64,000 bases of DNA, from positions 1 through 64,000 of the forward strand of contig NZ_JAPNLH010000001.1 in the NCBI RefSeq assembly GCF_026627425.1, in the 5' to 3' direction. Position numbers and translations under genes: made by a program. The notes beneath the pieces were generated by a model. It was given only the letters and a program-made list of their open reading frames with translations. It searched no databases and was not told where the DNA came from. Source of the stretch: Arthrobacter endolithicus (GTDB lineage: Bacteria; Actinomycetota; Actinomycetes; Actinomycetales; Micrococcaceae). This document shows, piece after piece, positions 25,599-33,636 of the stretch (within the stretch, counting starts at the first letter, position 1; each line of letters starts with the position of its first letter).

Positions 25599-26807
25599 TC
25601 AGTACTCCTTCGTTGTGGTGGTGCCTTGACTTTCTTCCGACACCCGGCTGACCGGGTAGACCGTGTGGGTACTAGCACCCGTGAAAACTTTCGCGTAACC
25701 GCTCAGCCGGGCATCTACGTCGTCGTCGCCGGAATCCACCCACAGCGGCCGCCCGGCCAGGGCGGCGAGCTTGGCGTCGGTGGCGACAATCTGCAGCGGG
25801 AGGCTGGAGAGCAACCGTGGGGTGATCTGTTGGTTACCCCGCCCGACGACGAAGCCCTGGCCACCCAGCGGTGTCAGCACTATCGTCGCCTTGAGTCGAT
25901 CCAACAATCCCTCCGGGCCGCCCCGGAGCGCGGCTTCCAAGGCGTGGGCATCAACGTCGGAGGAGAGCAGGGTACCGTCGCGGACAACATCCACGCCAAG
26001 ACGGGTGGTCGCCAGACCGAGCTCGCGGCCGATCGCGGCGGTGGTTCCGCCAGGGCCCAGGACGTATGCGTGATCTGGCTCCATACCGCGAACGAAGGCG
26101 CGGGCCAGGGAGGCTACGGCGTTAGCGTCCGATGCCGGGGTGGGCGCCTTTCGAGCCTGCAGCCGGCTCGGGTCCACGGGGACATTCAACGCACCGTAGA
26201 GGGCGGGCGAGGCGAGCCCGGCGCGCAGCAGGACCTCGTCCATGTCCACTACCTCGCGTTCCGCAACCATTCTTTCGGCGCCTTTGTCGCTGCGGCCCAG
26301 CAGCCAATTGGCAGCCAACGTTCCGGCGGCCGTGGGGGTCAATGCGAAAACCGCCGAATAGATCTTCACGCCGGTCGGGATGCCCAGTACCGGAATGCTG
26401 CCGCCCACGGTGTCCAGCACATCCCGGGCCGTTCCGTCGCCGCCGGCAAACAGAATCAGGTCCACGCGTTCGGTTTTTAACAGCATGGCCAGCCGGCGGG
26501 TGTCCGCCGCGCTTGTTTCGTCAGTGCCTGCGGTGCGGGGCCACAGCAGCGTGGTGGGGCACAGTCCCTTGCCGATGTCCCCGCCCAAGGTGCCCGGACC
26601 GGTATAGAGGCGCAGTTCCCGTCCGGCCTGCCCCAGCAGGGAAACCAGCTGCTGGATCGTGCGCTTGGCCCGAACAGGCGACGTCATAGCGTAGCCCGCC
26701 GTCCGTGCAGTCACCCGAATATCCGCGGCGTCGCTGCCTTTCTGGCCGGCCGGGCCGCCGAGTCCCGCGACAGGGTTGACTATCAGCCCTACTCTGAGAA
26801 CGTCCAT
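25599..26807 (-). CDS. ATP-NAD kinase-like protein (AcoX-like)
   Basis: A 402-residue protein with VNPVAGLGGPAGQKGSD at the N-terminus and the kinase motif AGGDGTARDVLD (residues 121-132), as in NAD/diacylglycerol-kinase superfamily members of the AcoX-like group. GIPTGVKIYSAVFA follows. The start is set by GGAGGTG upstream of ATG 26807; the open frame further upstream runs across the GntR operator. AcoX-like proteins sit in several catabolic operons without a proven activity. Here the link to the P-protein pair and SDR suggests phosphorylation of a pathway intermediate or cofactor. Confidence 0.78.
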   Translation of the reverse strand: MDVLRVGLIVNPVAGLGGPAGQKGSDAADIRVTARTAGYAMTSPVRAKRTIQQLVSLLGQAGRELRLYTGPGTLGGDIGKGLCPTTLLWPRTAGTDETSAADTRRLAMLLKTERVDLILFAGGDGTARDVLDTVGGSIPVLGIPTGVKIYSAVFALTPTAAGTLAANWLLGRSDKGAERMVAEREVVDMDEVLLRAGLASPALYGALNVPVDPSRLQARKAPTPASDANAVASLARAFVRGMEPDHAYVLGPGGTTAAIGRELGLATTRLGVDVVRDGTLLSSDVDAHALEAALRGGPEGLLDRLKATIVLTPLGGQGFVVGRGNQQITPRLLSSLPLQIVATDAKLAALAGRPLWVDSGDDDVDARLSGYAKVFTGASTHTVYPVSRVSEESQGTTTTKEY

Positions 26808-26820
26808 ATGTTTACACCTC

Positions 26821-26847
26821 CAATTCTGTATACAGTATACTGAATTG
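26821..26847. promoter_or_regulatory. GntR operator, kinase-gntR divergent region
   Basis: A 27-base hyphenated palindrome centred on A26834: CAATTC, one base, GTATAC, centre, GTATAC, one base, GAATTG. It contains CTGTATACAG and is related to the sites at 11439 and 16709. It lies 14 bases from the kinase start codon and 68 bases before the regulator, so it can control both directions, including autoregulation. Confidence 0.7.
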
Positions 26848-26914
26848 TGAAGCGAGTGGTAGGTCTGCCGCCTTATCGCTCGATGTCCGATATAGCGGCG
26901 CAAGGGGGAACGGG

Positions 26915-27574
26915 ATGTCCATACAGCGCCAGACTCTGCGCGAGCAGATTGAAGCGGAAATCATGAATCGTGTTTCTGCCGGGGATTTTGGCATGGGCGA
27001 CAGTATTAATGAGGTGGCCCTTTCCGTTGAGCTGGGAGTGAGCCGCACGCCGCTGCGGGAGGCGCTGATCTCCCTCTCGCAGCAGGGCGTCATCAGCCGG
27101 GTGTCCGGCAAGGGGTTTCGCTGGGCGCCGATCGGCGCCCAGGATTTTCAGGAAGCCGTGCAGATTATCGCAGCCCTGGAATCTCTGGCGTTGACCCTGA
27201 CCCCGGCGGAGTACCTTGCTAAAATCGCGCCACAATTGGTGGAGCAGGCAAGGGAGTTCACAGCTTCCGTCAGCTCCGCCCAGGAAATCCATGACCACGA
27301 CGATGCATTCCATTCGCTGCTGACCTCCGGAAGCCCGAACAAGCGTCTGGCCGAGGGCATTGCCTCCTACAAGCTCGCACTTCGCCGATACGAACGTCTC
27401 TACGTGGGCAATACGGATCTGATGGAACGCGCGGCAGCCGAACATGAAACCATTTCAGAGGCCCTGCAGGCAGGGGACGTGCCGGCCGCGATCGAAGCGC
27501 TGAAAGATAACTGGAACAACAGCGTTCCCCGAATCATCAGTGCTCTGCGGGGCAGCGTGCCGGTGCGCGGCTGA
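26915..27574 (+). CDS. GntR/FadR-type (FCD domain) transcriptional regulator
   Basis: A 219-residue regulator. The winged helix spans residues 1-70 (MNRVSAGDFGMGDSINEVAL, SRTPLREAL, ISRVSGKGFRWAP) and the C-terminal FCD ligand domain carries HDHDDAFHSLL and later AAEHETISEAL, with Asp/His residues that bind metal in this family. FCD members usually sense carboxylic acids or small metabolites. Palindromes upstream of this gene, of importer 1 and of the P-protein-like pair share a core, so it probably represses the whole block until a pathway intermediate binds. Confidence 0.88.
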   Translation: MSIQRQTLREQIEAEIMNRVSAGDFGMGDSINEVALSVELGVSRTPLREALISLSQQGVISRVSGKGFRWAPIGAQDFQEAVQIIAALESLALTLTPAEYLAKIAPQLVEQAREFTASVSSAQEIHDHDDAFHSLLTSGSPNKRLAEGIASYKLALRRYERLYVGNTDLMERAAAEHETISEALQAGDVPAAIEALKDNWNNSVPRIISALRGSVPVRG

Positions 27575-27733
27575 CCTCCCCGAGCCGTTGACCCCCTGCC
27601 TCAGGCACACAATCGCTGGGCGCATGCTCTTCGGCCTCTGTAGAACATAATTTGCCGCGGGACCGACCCGGGCGAGAGGGACCTGCACCCGGATGAGGTT
27701 CCTGCCACCACTAATTTAGGGGCGCTGTAGAAC
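27575..27733 (+). other. Leader region before acetamidase/formamidase
   Basis: CTGTAGAACAT occurs at 27638-27648 and again at 27725-27735, where it includes the ATG of the next gene; AATTT follows or precedes each copy. The 76 bases between are GC-rich and can fold (GGGACC near 27680 with GGTTCC near 27700, and ACCCGGG). It may be a structured leader, but it does not match a riboswitch class I can name. No classical ribosome binding site precedes ATG 27734. Confidence 0.35.
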
Positions 27734-28654
27734 ATGGACCACTTCCTGGATAAGACCAACGGTAAGTTCAGCTTTTCGGCGGATGAGAGTCCAGCGCTCC
27801 GCGTCATACCCGGCACCGGTGAGTTGATCGGTTTCGAAACGAGCGACGAGGTCTATCGCCAGCTGCACGAATACGGTGATCTGGAAAAACTCACGGTAGG
27901 GATCAACCCGGTCACCGGTCCCGTTTACGTCGAGGGGGCCGCGCCGGGCGACGCGTTAGCCGTCACGATCCACGAGATTCGCCTCAAGGACTGTGGCTGG
28001 TCCGTGAGCCTGCCCGGCACCGGGGCGCTACAGCACGTTATGGGTGGGGAGATCTTCGCCCGGCGGGTCCCCATCGACGAGGCCGGCGTACACGCGACAG
28101 ACCGGCACACGTTCGTGCCGCGGCCGATGATCGGATGCATTGGCACAGCTCCAGCAGCAGGTGCCAATTCCACGATCATGCCCAGCTATGGGCAGGGCGG
28201 AAACATGGACCTCACCGAATGCCGCCCCGGCTCCACCGTCTACCTGCCGGTCATGGTCGACGGCGCCTACCTGTCCATCGGCGACATCCACGCCATCATG
28301 GCCGAGGGCGAATCTTCGTTCGTAGCGATTGAGGCCGAGGGGATCGCCGTCGTCACCGTGGACCTCGTGAAGGACATGCCACTGCGTGCCCCGCGGGTGG
28401 AAACGGCTGACGAATGGATCTTTGTCGGTCTGGGAGATCCGGTGCAGGAAAGCATCGTCCGGGGCTACGAAGACATGTTCGGCTTTTTGGTCAAGGATCA
28501 CGGCTGGGACGCCGGCGACGCCTACGTTGTGATGAGCGCCGTCGGCCATTCACGCCTGGGCGGCCCGACCGGTGCCTTGAACCCCGACCCGTTGCACCCG
28601 ATGGCGCCCCTCGGAGCGGTGACGACGCACCGGCTACCGAAGAGCGTGCTATGA
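27734..28654 (+). CDS. Acetamidase/formamidase family protein
   Basis: A 306-residue FmdA/AmdA-family amidohydrolase: VTGPVYVEGAAPGDALAV, GCIGTAPAAG, the Asn/Asp-rich GQGGNMDLTE and the YLPVMVDGAYLSIGDIHAIM segment are family hallmarks. It would hydrolyse a small amide to acid and ammonia, probably with zinc. The C-terminal VMSAVGHSRLGG is typical. The stop overlaps a 27-codon open frame (ATGA), after which a racemase-fold gene follows, so these may be one operon for a nitrogen source. No signal peptide. Confidence 0.87.
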   Translation: MDHFLDKTNGKFSFSADESPALRVIPGTGELIGFETSDEVYRQLHEYGDLEKLTVGINPVTGPVYVEGAAPGDALAVTIHEIRLKDCGWSVSLPGTGALQHVMGGEIFARRVPIDEAGVHATDRHTFVPRPMIGCIGTAPAAGANSTIMPSYGQGGNMDLTECRPGSTVYLPVMVDGAYLSIGDIHAIMAEGESSFVAIEAEGIAVVTVDLVKDMPLRAPRVETADEWIFVGLGDPVQESIVRGYEDMFGFLVKDHGWDAGDAYVVMSAVGHSRLGGPTGALNPDPLHPMAPLGAVTTHRLPKSVL

Positions 28655-28734
28655 GCACTCAGAGCGAGGGGAACGGACTCGGCGGAGGCCGCCGGAAACC
28701 TTTGGCACACCACGTGCGGAAGGTGATCAGGTAG
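28651..28734 (+). CDS. Small open frame, 27 codons, possibly a remnant
   Basis: ATGAG at 28651 overlaps the acetamidase stop. It encodes MSTQSEGNGLGGGRRKPLAH and a basic tail ending RKVIR, and stops 3 bases before the GTG of the next gene. The tight overlap suggests it is or was translated. It could be a small protein, or the N-terminus of a deleted transporter; I recognise no family. Confidence 0.3.
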   Translation: MSTQSEGNGLGGGRRKPLAHHVRKVIR

Positions 28735-28737
28735 CCT

Positions 28738-29433
28738 GTGTCCGCTAAAGTCCCCCTTGTTTTGCTCGTCAATCCCAACACCAACACGTCCACCACGCTG
28801 ATGATGCGAGAGCTGGCTGCTGCTGAATTTACCGATAGTGATCTGTTGGTCGTGGGTATCACGGCCTTGGCGGGCCCGCGGATGCTGATTGACCCGGCGA
28901 ACCTGGACGGCGCAAAAGTCCATGTCCGGGAGGTGGTGAAGGACTATCTGTCTGGCCCCGATGGGTCTCGCGTGATAGCAATCATCGTTGCCGCCATCGG
29001 CGACCCCGGGCGGGCCGAACTCTCCTTGGAACTGGCTATTCCCGTGGTGGGGATCGGGGAAGCAGCAATTCTGGCGGCTTCCCGGAATGGCAGACGCTTC
29101 GGGATGGCCACCAGTACGCCACTTCTTGTGCCGTCCTTGACGGAGTTGGTGATGGCTCATCAACGAACCGAGTACTTTTGCGGAGTGCGACTGACGGAGT
29201 CGGATCCGCTCACGCTGGCTGCAAATCCAGAGGCCCAGTTCCTGGAGCTGCAGGCGGCAGTCCGGCGGTGCGTCGCGGACGGTGCGAAGGCAGTAATTAT
29301 CGCGGGTGGGCCTCTGAGCGAAACCGCCCGACGGCTGTCCAAAGAACCTAATGCTGCCATCATTGAACCCCTGCCCAGCGCCTGCCAGCTCATCCGGGAG
29401 CGGCTAAGAACCGGTGAGCCCGCAACGCTATAA
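28738..29433 (+). CDS. Asp/Glu-racemase-fold protein (hydantoin racemase-like) lacking catalytic cysteines
   Basis: A 231-residue protein with NPNTNTSTT at residues 12-20 and VVGIGEAAILAA at 103-114, both typical of hydantoin/Asp-Glu racemases. The family uses two cysteines: in CF(G/S)DPG and in GCAGM. Here these positions read AAIGDPG (A86) and IAGGPLS (G190), so both are lost; the two cysteines present (C148, C178) are elsewhere. It may be a non-racemase such as a maleate-isomerase-like or decarboxylase-like member, or inactive. GTG start at 28738 with CAGGTAG upstream. Confidence 0.75.
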   Translation: MSAKVPLVLLVNPNTNTSTTLMMRELAAAEFTDSDLLVVGITALAGPRMLIDPANLDGAKVHVREVVKDYLSGPDGSRVIAIIVAAIGDPGRAELSLELAIPVVGIGEAAILAASRNGRRFGMATSTPLLVPSLTELVMAHQRTEYFCGVRLTESDPLTLAANPEAQFLELQAAVRRCVADGAKAVIIAGGPLSETARRLSKEPNAAIIEPLPSACQLIRERLRTGEPATL

Positions 29434-29460
29434 AGCGCACGAGCCCGACAAGGCGCAAGG

Positions 29461-29517
29461 GAGGCTGGCTTCATCACCATGCACGATCCGGAGGGCAACG
29501 AGTTCTGCATCGATTAG
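29461..29517 (+). pseudogene. VOC/glyoxalase C-terminal scrap
   Basis: The frame ending at TAG 29517 reads EAGFITMHDPEGNEFCID. DPEGNEFC near the C-terminus is characteristic of vicinal-oxygen-chelate (glyoxalase-like) proteins. Only about 18 codons remain, without the metal-binding N-terminal half or a start, so this is a relic of a deleted gene in the gap before the PadR gene. Confidence 0.55.
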
Positions 29518-29580
29518 CCGCCGCAAATCTCGTGAGGGGGTGCCCGCTGCGAGGAGTCCGGCACCCTTGTTTTTTGTGCG

Positions 29581-29619
29581 TAACGAGGGATATCGTTAAC
29601 TATCGTTGTATATCGTTAG
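29581..29619 (+). promoter_or_regulatory. Candidate PadR operator: three TATCGTT repeats 10 bases apart
   Basis: TATCGTT begins at 29591, 29601 and 29611, an exact 10-base period that puts the copies on one face of the helix. TAACGA at 29581-29586 forms an inverted repeat with TCGTTA at 29593-29598. The array ends 20 bases before the PadR start region, so autoregulation is likely. Confidence 0.6.
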
Positions 29620-29641
29620 CGGTTCACCTAAGGAGAGCATG

Positions 29642-30184
29642 ATGCATAATTCATTCCCGGCAGGCGGATTTGGCGGCCCCAACATTGACGGCGTGTGGCA
29701 GGCCGTAGAGGAGCTGCGTGCAAAGTTTGAGAAGCGCTCGGGCACCCGCGCGGGTCGAGGCGAGGTACGCTCGGCCGTGCTGGCCCTGCTCGCGGAGCGG
29801 CCGATGCATGGCTACCAGATCATCCACGAAATCGAGGAGCGCACCGGTGGCAGCTGGAAGCCCAGTGCCGGCTCCGTCTACCCGACGCTGCAGCTGCTGG
29901 CCGATGAGGGGCTCATCAGTGCCGAGGAATCAAATGGCCGCAAGGTCTACTCGCTGACAGAGGCAGGCCGGGAAGAGGTGGCGGGGGCCGATGCATCGGC
30001 GCCATGGAACTCCACGGGTCCGGCCTCAGGCACAGGGTTCGCGGCGCTGCCCAAGGCCGGCGTTGAGCTCGCGCAGGCCGCGGCCCAGGTGGGCCGTACT
30101 GGCTCGCCTAAGCAGGTACAGGAGGCGGTGAAGGTGCTCGACGAGGCGCGTCGTCGGCTGTATTCGATCCTCGCCCAGGACTGA
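29642..30184 (+). CDS. PadR-family transcriptional regulator
   Basis: A 180-residue regulator with the PadR winged helix: VRSAVLALLAERPMHGYQII, SAGSVYPTLQLLADEGLI and NGRKVYSLTEAGREE, then an Ala-rich linker and a C-terminal helical part ending VKVLDEARRRLYSILAQD. ATGATG gives two possible starts; AGGAG at 29631-29635 fits 29642 best. It is followed 5 bases later by an AarF/UbiB-like kinase gene and preceded by a repeated TATCGTT operator. Confidence 0.85.
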   Translation: MHNSFPAGGFGGPNIDGVWQAVEELRAKFEKRSGTRAGRGEVRSAVLALLAERPMHGYQIIHEIEERTGGSWKPSAGSVYPTLQLLADEGLISAEESNGRKVYSLTEAGREEVAGADASAPWNSTGPASGTGFAALPKAGVELAQAAAQVGRTGSPKQVQEAVKVLDEARRRLYSILAQD

Positions 30185-30189
30185 AGGGG

Positions 30190-31902
30190 GTGACGTCGGC
30201 CCGTCGGGTCCCGGCAATTCCGGTGTCCGGCGCCGGGGACACCCGTGTCCGCTACCGTCGCATCCTGCGCTTCGCCGCGTGGCATCTCGCGGTGACGTGG
30301 TGGTTTGAGCTGGTCCTGCCTCGCATCGGGCTAGGCAGGATTGCCGAACGTACCCGGACAAAGCGGATGCGGCGCTTCGCGCAGCGCTTCCATGCGCTCG
30401 CGGTGGAGCTTGGCGGTCTGATGATCAAGGTTGGTCAGTTCATGTCGTCCAGGCTCGATGTGCTGCCGCCGGAGATAACAGCCGAACTGGAAGGGCTGCA
30501 GGACGAGGTTCCCCCCGTCGCGTTCCCTGCAATCCGTGCCCTGGCCGAGGCAGAGCTTGGTGCGCCGCTGGAGAAGGTGTTCGCCACAGTCGCGCAGACG
30601 CCGATCGCCGCTGCATCCCTCGGGCAGGCCCACCGTGCCCATCTCCGCCCCGCCGATGCTGCCGACACCGGGCTCGCCAGCGTGGTCATGAAGGTGCAGC
30701 GACCGGGCATCGACGCGATTGTCGACGTCGATCTGGCCGCGCTGCGCAAAGTGGGCGGCTGGCTCAGCCACGTGCGCGTGGTCTCCAAACGTGCCGATAT
30801 GCCCGCACTAGTCAAGGAGTTTGCGCAGACCAGTCTGGAGGAGATCGACTACCTGAATGAGGCGGCGAATGCGGAACGCTTTGCCGCGGATTTCGCCGAC
30901 GACACCAGGGTGAGCGTCCCGGAGGTTGTATGGGAGCGGACCACACGCCGCGTGCTCACGCTTGAAGACGTCACGGCGATCAAGATCACGGACTCGGCGG
31001 CCCTTCTTGCGGCGGGCATCGACCCGGCGCTGGTGGCCCCTGTTTTCGCGTCGGTCATGTTCGACCAGCTGTTTACCAACGGCTTTTTCCATGCCGATCC
31101 GCACCCGGGCAATATCTTTGTCACTCCGAGTGCCGATTCATCTTCGGAGCGCCCGTGGAAGCTGACGTTCATCGACTTCGGCATGATGGGCGAGGTTCCG
31201 CCCAAGACCCGCAGCGGCCTGAGGAAGCTGTTGATCGCGGCCGCCGCCCGTGACGGGAAGGGGTTGGTGACGGCGATCAGCGACGTGGGCGTGCTGGTTC
31301 CCTCGGCCGACACTGCCGAGCTGGAACGTGCGATGACCCACCTCTTTGCCCGGTTTGGCGGGATGGGCTTCGCAGAGCTTCGCGATGTGGACCCGCGGGA
31401 ATTCCGTGATTTTGGCGTGGAGTTCGGTGACGTAGTCCGTTCGTTGCCGTTCCAGCTGCCGGAAAACTTCCTGCTCATCATCCGTGCCATGTCGCTGACA
31501 TCGGGGGTATGTAGCTCGCTGGACGCCCGGTTCAATCTGTGGGACTCGGTCGAACCTTATGCGGCGCGGCTGCTGCGCGACGAGCGTGGCAACATCGTCC
31601 AAGACGTAGCCCAGCAGGCGCTCGACGCCGCCGCGGCCGTCGTTCGTCTGCCGAGGCGCCTGGATGGGCTGATCACCCGAATCGAGGACGGTTCACTGTC
31701 GGTGGTCAATCCGCGCCTCGAAAGGCAGGTGGCGCGGCTTAACCGCATGGCGCAACGGTCGGCATCGGCACTGATCTTCGGCGCCCTGCTGATCGCAGGT
31801 TCCGTGGTCAGGGGGGACGACATGGTGCTCGGCAATGTGCTCATGATCGTCTCGGTGGTTCCGCTGCTGCATGGGCTGTGGGTGGGCCGGGGCCGCCTCT
31901 AA
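30190..31902 (+). CDS. AarF/UbiB (ABC1) family atypical kinase-like protein
   Basis: A 570-residue protein with the family's KxGQ motif (LMIKVGQFMSSRLDVLP), Ala-rich loop (AAASLGQAHRA), VMKVQRPGID lysine, EEIDYLNEAANA, catalytic HADPHPGNIFV and metal-binding FIDFGMMG. Two hydrophobic segments at the C-terminus (ASALIFGALLIAGSVV and VLMIVSVVPLLHGLWV) suggest membrane anchoring. UbiB/Coq8 members bind ATP and support quinone or lipid metabolism. GTG start, AAGGGG upstream. Operon with padR. Confidence 0.88.
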   Translation: MTSARRVPAIPVSGAGDTRVRYRRILRFAAWHLAVTWWFELVLPRIGLGRIAERTRTKRMRRFAQRFHALAVELGGLMIKVGQFMSSRLDVLPPEITAELEGLQDEVPPVAFPAIRALAEAELGAPLEKVFATVAQTPIAAASLGQAHRAHLRPADAADTGLASVVMKVQRPGIDAIVDVDLAALRKVGGWLSHVRVVSKRADMPALVKEFAQTSLEEIDYLNEAANAERFAADFADDTRVSVPEVVWERTTRRVLTLEDVTAIKITDSAALLAAGIDPALVAPVFASVMFDQLFTNGFFHADPHPGNIFVTPSADSSSERPWKLTFIDFGMMGEVPPKTRSGLRKLLIAAAARDGKGLVTAISDVGVLVPSADTAELERAMTHLFARFGGMGFAELRDVDPREFRDFGVEFGDVVRSLPFQLPENFLLIIRAMSLTSGVCSSLDARFNLWDSVEPYAARLLRDERGNIVQDVAQQALDAAAAVVRLPRRLDGLITRIEDGSLSVVNPRLERQVARLNRMAQRSASALIFGALLIAGSVVRGDDMVLGNVLMIVSVVPLLHGLWVGRGRL

Positions 31903-31933
31903 GTCAGCCGGTGAACCGGGACACGGGCGCGTG

Positions 31934-32737
31934 CTAGAACACGACGCGTAAGTCCTCCACCAGGCCCAGCACCTCCGGGTCGCCGGTCAGCAAGGATATC
32001 CCTGTGTTCGGTGGGCGTCCGGAAAGGCGCCGGCAGAAGTCTATGCCATCGGCAGTGACCCGGGCCGCAGTGCCTCCCATCCGGCCCAGCCGCCACGTCC
32101 CGCAGACATTGCCGGTCAGCTCGAGCTCGACATTGGGGCCTTGCGCCCATACGACGGCCACGTCGCGGAGGACCTGTCTGGCCACCATGGCGTCGGCGCC
32201 AGTGGCGACCCGAGGAAGGCCCGAGGCCAGGGATAGATCAATGCTGTGCATCCATGCATCCCGCAGGTAGATCGTCGTAAACAAGTAGCCGAGCCGCAGC
32301 GGCAGCCCGCCAGGGGCCATCGTCTTGTCAACCGGGATCCACGTCGCCAGGGTGGGGAATGCTGAAACCCTGCGCGCCACCAGCGGCGTGTTTGCCCGGT
32401 ACTGGGTCAGGACGTCGTCGTGCGTGTCGGAGGAATGATCGTCGATTTGCTGCTGGTTCGCGGCATCCAACAACGACAGCTGAGGGTAGTTCCGGTGACC
32501 GAGCCGCCGTCGCAACAACGTCCGGCGCACACTCCTCATGTCCTCCTGAGCGCCCAGCAGATGGGAGGCCATGTCACGGATGGTCCATCCGGCGCAGTCG
32601 GTGCCGGCAGCCCAAAGGGCCGATGGAAGAGCGGCCAGCTGATCGGCCAGACCGGCCATGACGGAGGCGTAGCCGACTGCGGCCTCGTGTCGATCGGTGG
32701 CCGGGATGTCAGTTGCCAAAATAGTGGTGGTGCTCAT
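31934..32737 (-). CDS. MDMPI-family (maleylpyruvate isomerase-like) protein
   Basis: A 267-residue protein with an MDMPI N-terminal domain: DCAGWTIRDMASHLLGAQED (H near residue 59) and YLRDAWMHSIDLSLASG supply the likely metal-binding histidines. The C-terminal part GMGGTAARVTADGIDFCRRL resembles SCP2-like MDMPI-C. Presumed mycothiol dependent; substrate unknown. The ATG overlaps the stop of the upstream TetR gene (ATGA), so the regulator and enzyme form one unit. Confidence 0.8.
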   Translation of the reverse strand: MSTTTILATDIPATDRHEAAVGYASVMAGLADQLAALPSALWAAGTDCAGWTIRDMASHLLGAQEDMRSVRRTLLRRRLGHRNYPQLSLLDAANQQQIDDHSSDTHDDVLTQYRANTPLVARRVSAFPTLATWIPVDKTMAPGGLPLRLGYLFTTIYLRDAWMHSIDLSLASGLPRVATGADAMVARQVLRDVAVVWAQGPNVELELTGNVCGTWRLGRMGGTAARVTADGIDFCRRLSGRPPNTGISLLTGDPEVLGLVEDLRVVF

Positions 32738-33372
32738 GGCTCATTCCTTAATGCGTAGTATGTCAGCCACATCGTCACTGCGGGGTCAACCAGACGGGCA
32801 AACCGCCCGGCTGCCAGATCCGCCGACGGTTCGTTGGCCAGTTGTTGCGATACGACGCCGGCAATCACCGAGATGAAAAGCAGAAGTGCGTCTTCGCCTG
32901 CTGCAGCAGGATCCAGAAGATCCTGTGCCACTGCGAGCGCCAGGAGCGCCCGTATGTCATGGACCATGCTGAGGCTGGCCGTAAATGCCTGTCGCGAGGG
33001 TTCAAATCCTGGTACGGGGCGCCAGTTCAGCAGTTGGGCCGGTACCGGGTTAGCCATGGACCACTCAACGTAGGAGTGGGCGCAGGCGCGCAGCGTAGCG
33101 AGCGGTGCGCCAGCGTGCTGTGGGTCCGTCCCCGCCCGCAGGACGGCGGAACGCAGTTCGCGCGCGCCGCGTTCGAATAGAGCGTCATATAGTGCGTTTT
33201 TGGACGGAAAGTACTCGTACAAGGAGGGCGGCCGCATGCCGACGCTGCGGGCGACTGCGGAGAGCGACATGCCGGCCACCCCATCCCGCGCCATGAGCGC
33301 AACGGCAGCGCCGAGGATTTCCTCTTGGGTGGAGCGCCAGCGCAAAGTGCGCCGGTCCGGCGCGGTGCTCAT
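32734..33372 (-). CDS. TetR/AcrR-family regulator
   Basis: A 212-residue TetR regulator: HTH from about residue 15 to 62 (STQEEILGAAVALMARDGVA, LSAVARSVGMRPPSLYEYFP). The C-terminal domain has the WHG-like stretch YVEWSMANPVPAQLLNWRPV. It is the first gene of a two-gene unit with the MDMPI protein and likely regulates it. No clear palindrome was found in the short upstream gap. Confidence 0.86.
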   Translation of the reverse strand: MSTAPDRRTLRWRSTQEEILGAAVALMARDGVAGMSLSAVARSVGMRPPSLYEYFPSKNALYDALFERGARELRSAVLRAGTDPQHAGAPLATLRACAHSYVEWSMANPVPAQLLNWRPVPGFEPSRQAFTASLSMVHDIRALLALAVAQDLLDPAAAGEDALLLFISVIAGVVSQQLANEPSADLAAGRFARLVDPAVTMWLTYYALRNEP

Positions 33373-33636
33373 ACCTCATAGTGCGCCTAACGGTATTAGG
33401 AAGCAAGGGTTCAGGAGGGTTTTTGGCTGCCGGTCCGACCTTTGCCTGAGCTCGGTTTTCCAGGACCGGCCGCTGCTGACCCTTGCCGCCAAATCCGACG
33501 CCGCTGGCGCTACTGCACAGGTGCGCGCACATCGGGTGGCCGGACCAAGACCAAGCCCGCTTCCCATTCCCCTGCAGGGTGTCCTCTCCGGGTTAGGATT
33601 CAGTGTTGCTCGAAATTCCCAACAGGCAAGGACGAC

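Noticed and set aside
27638-27733. Guanidine or glycine riboswitch before the acetamidase gene
   Set aside because: I compared it from memory with ykkC-type and glycine consensus elements; only a short CCGGAUGAGGU resemblance was found and the rest does not fit.
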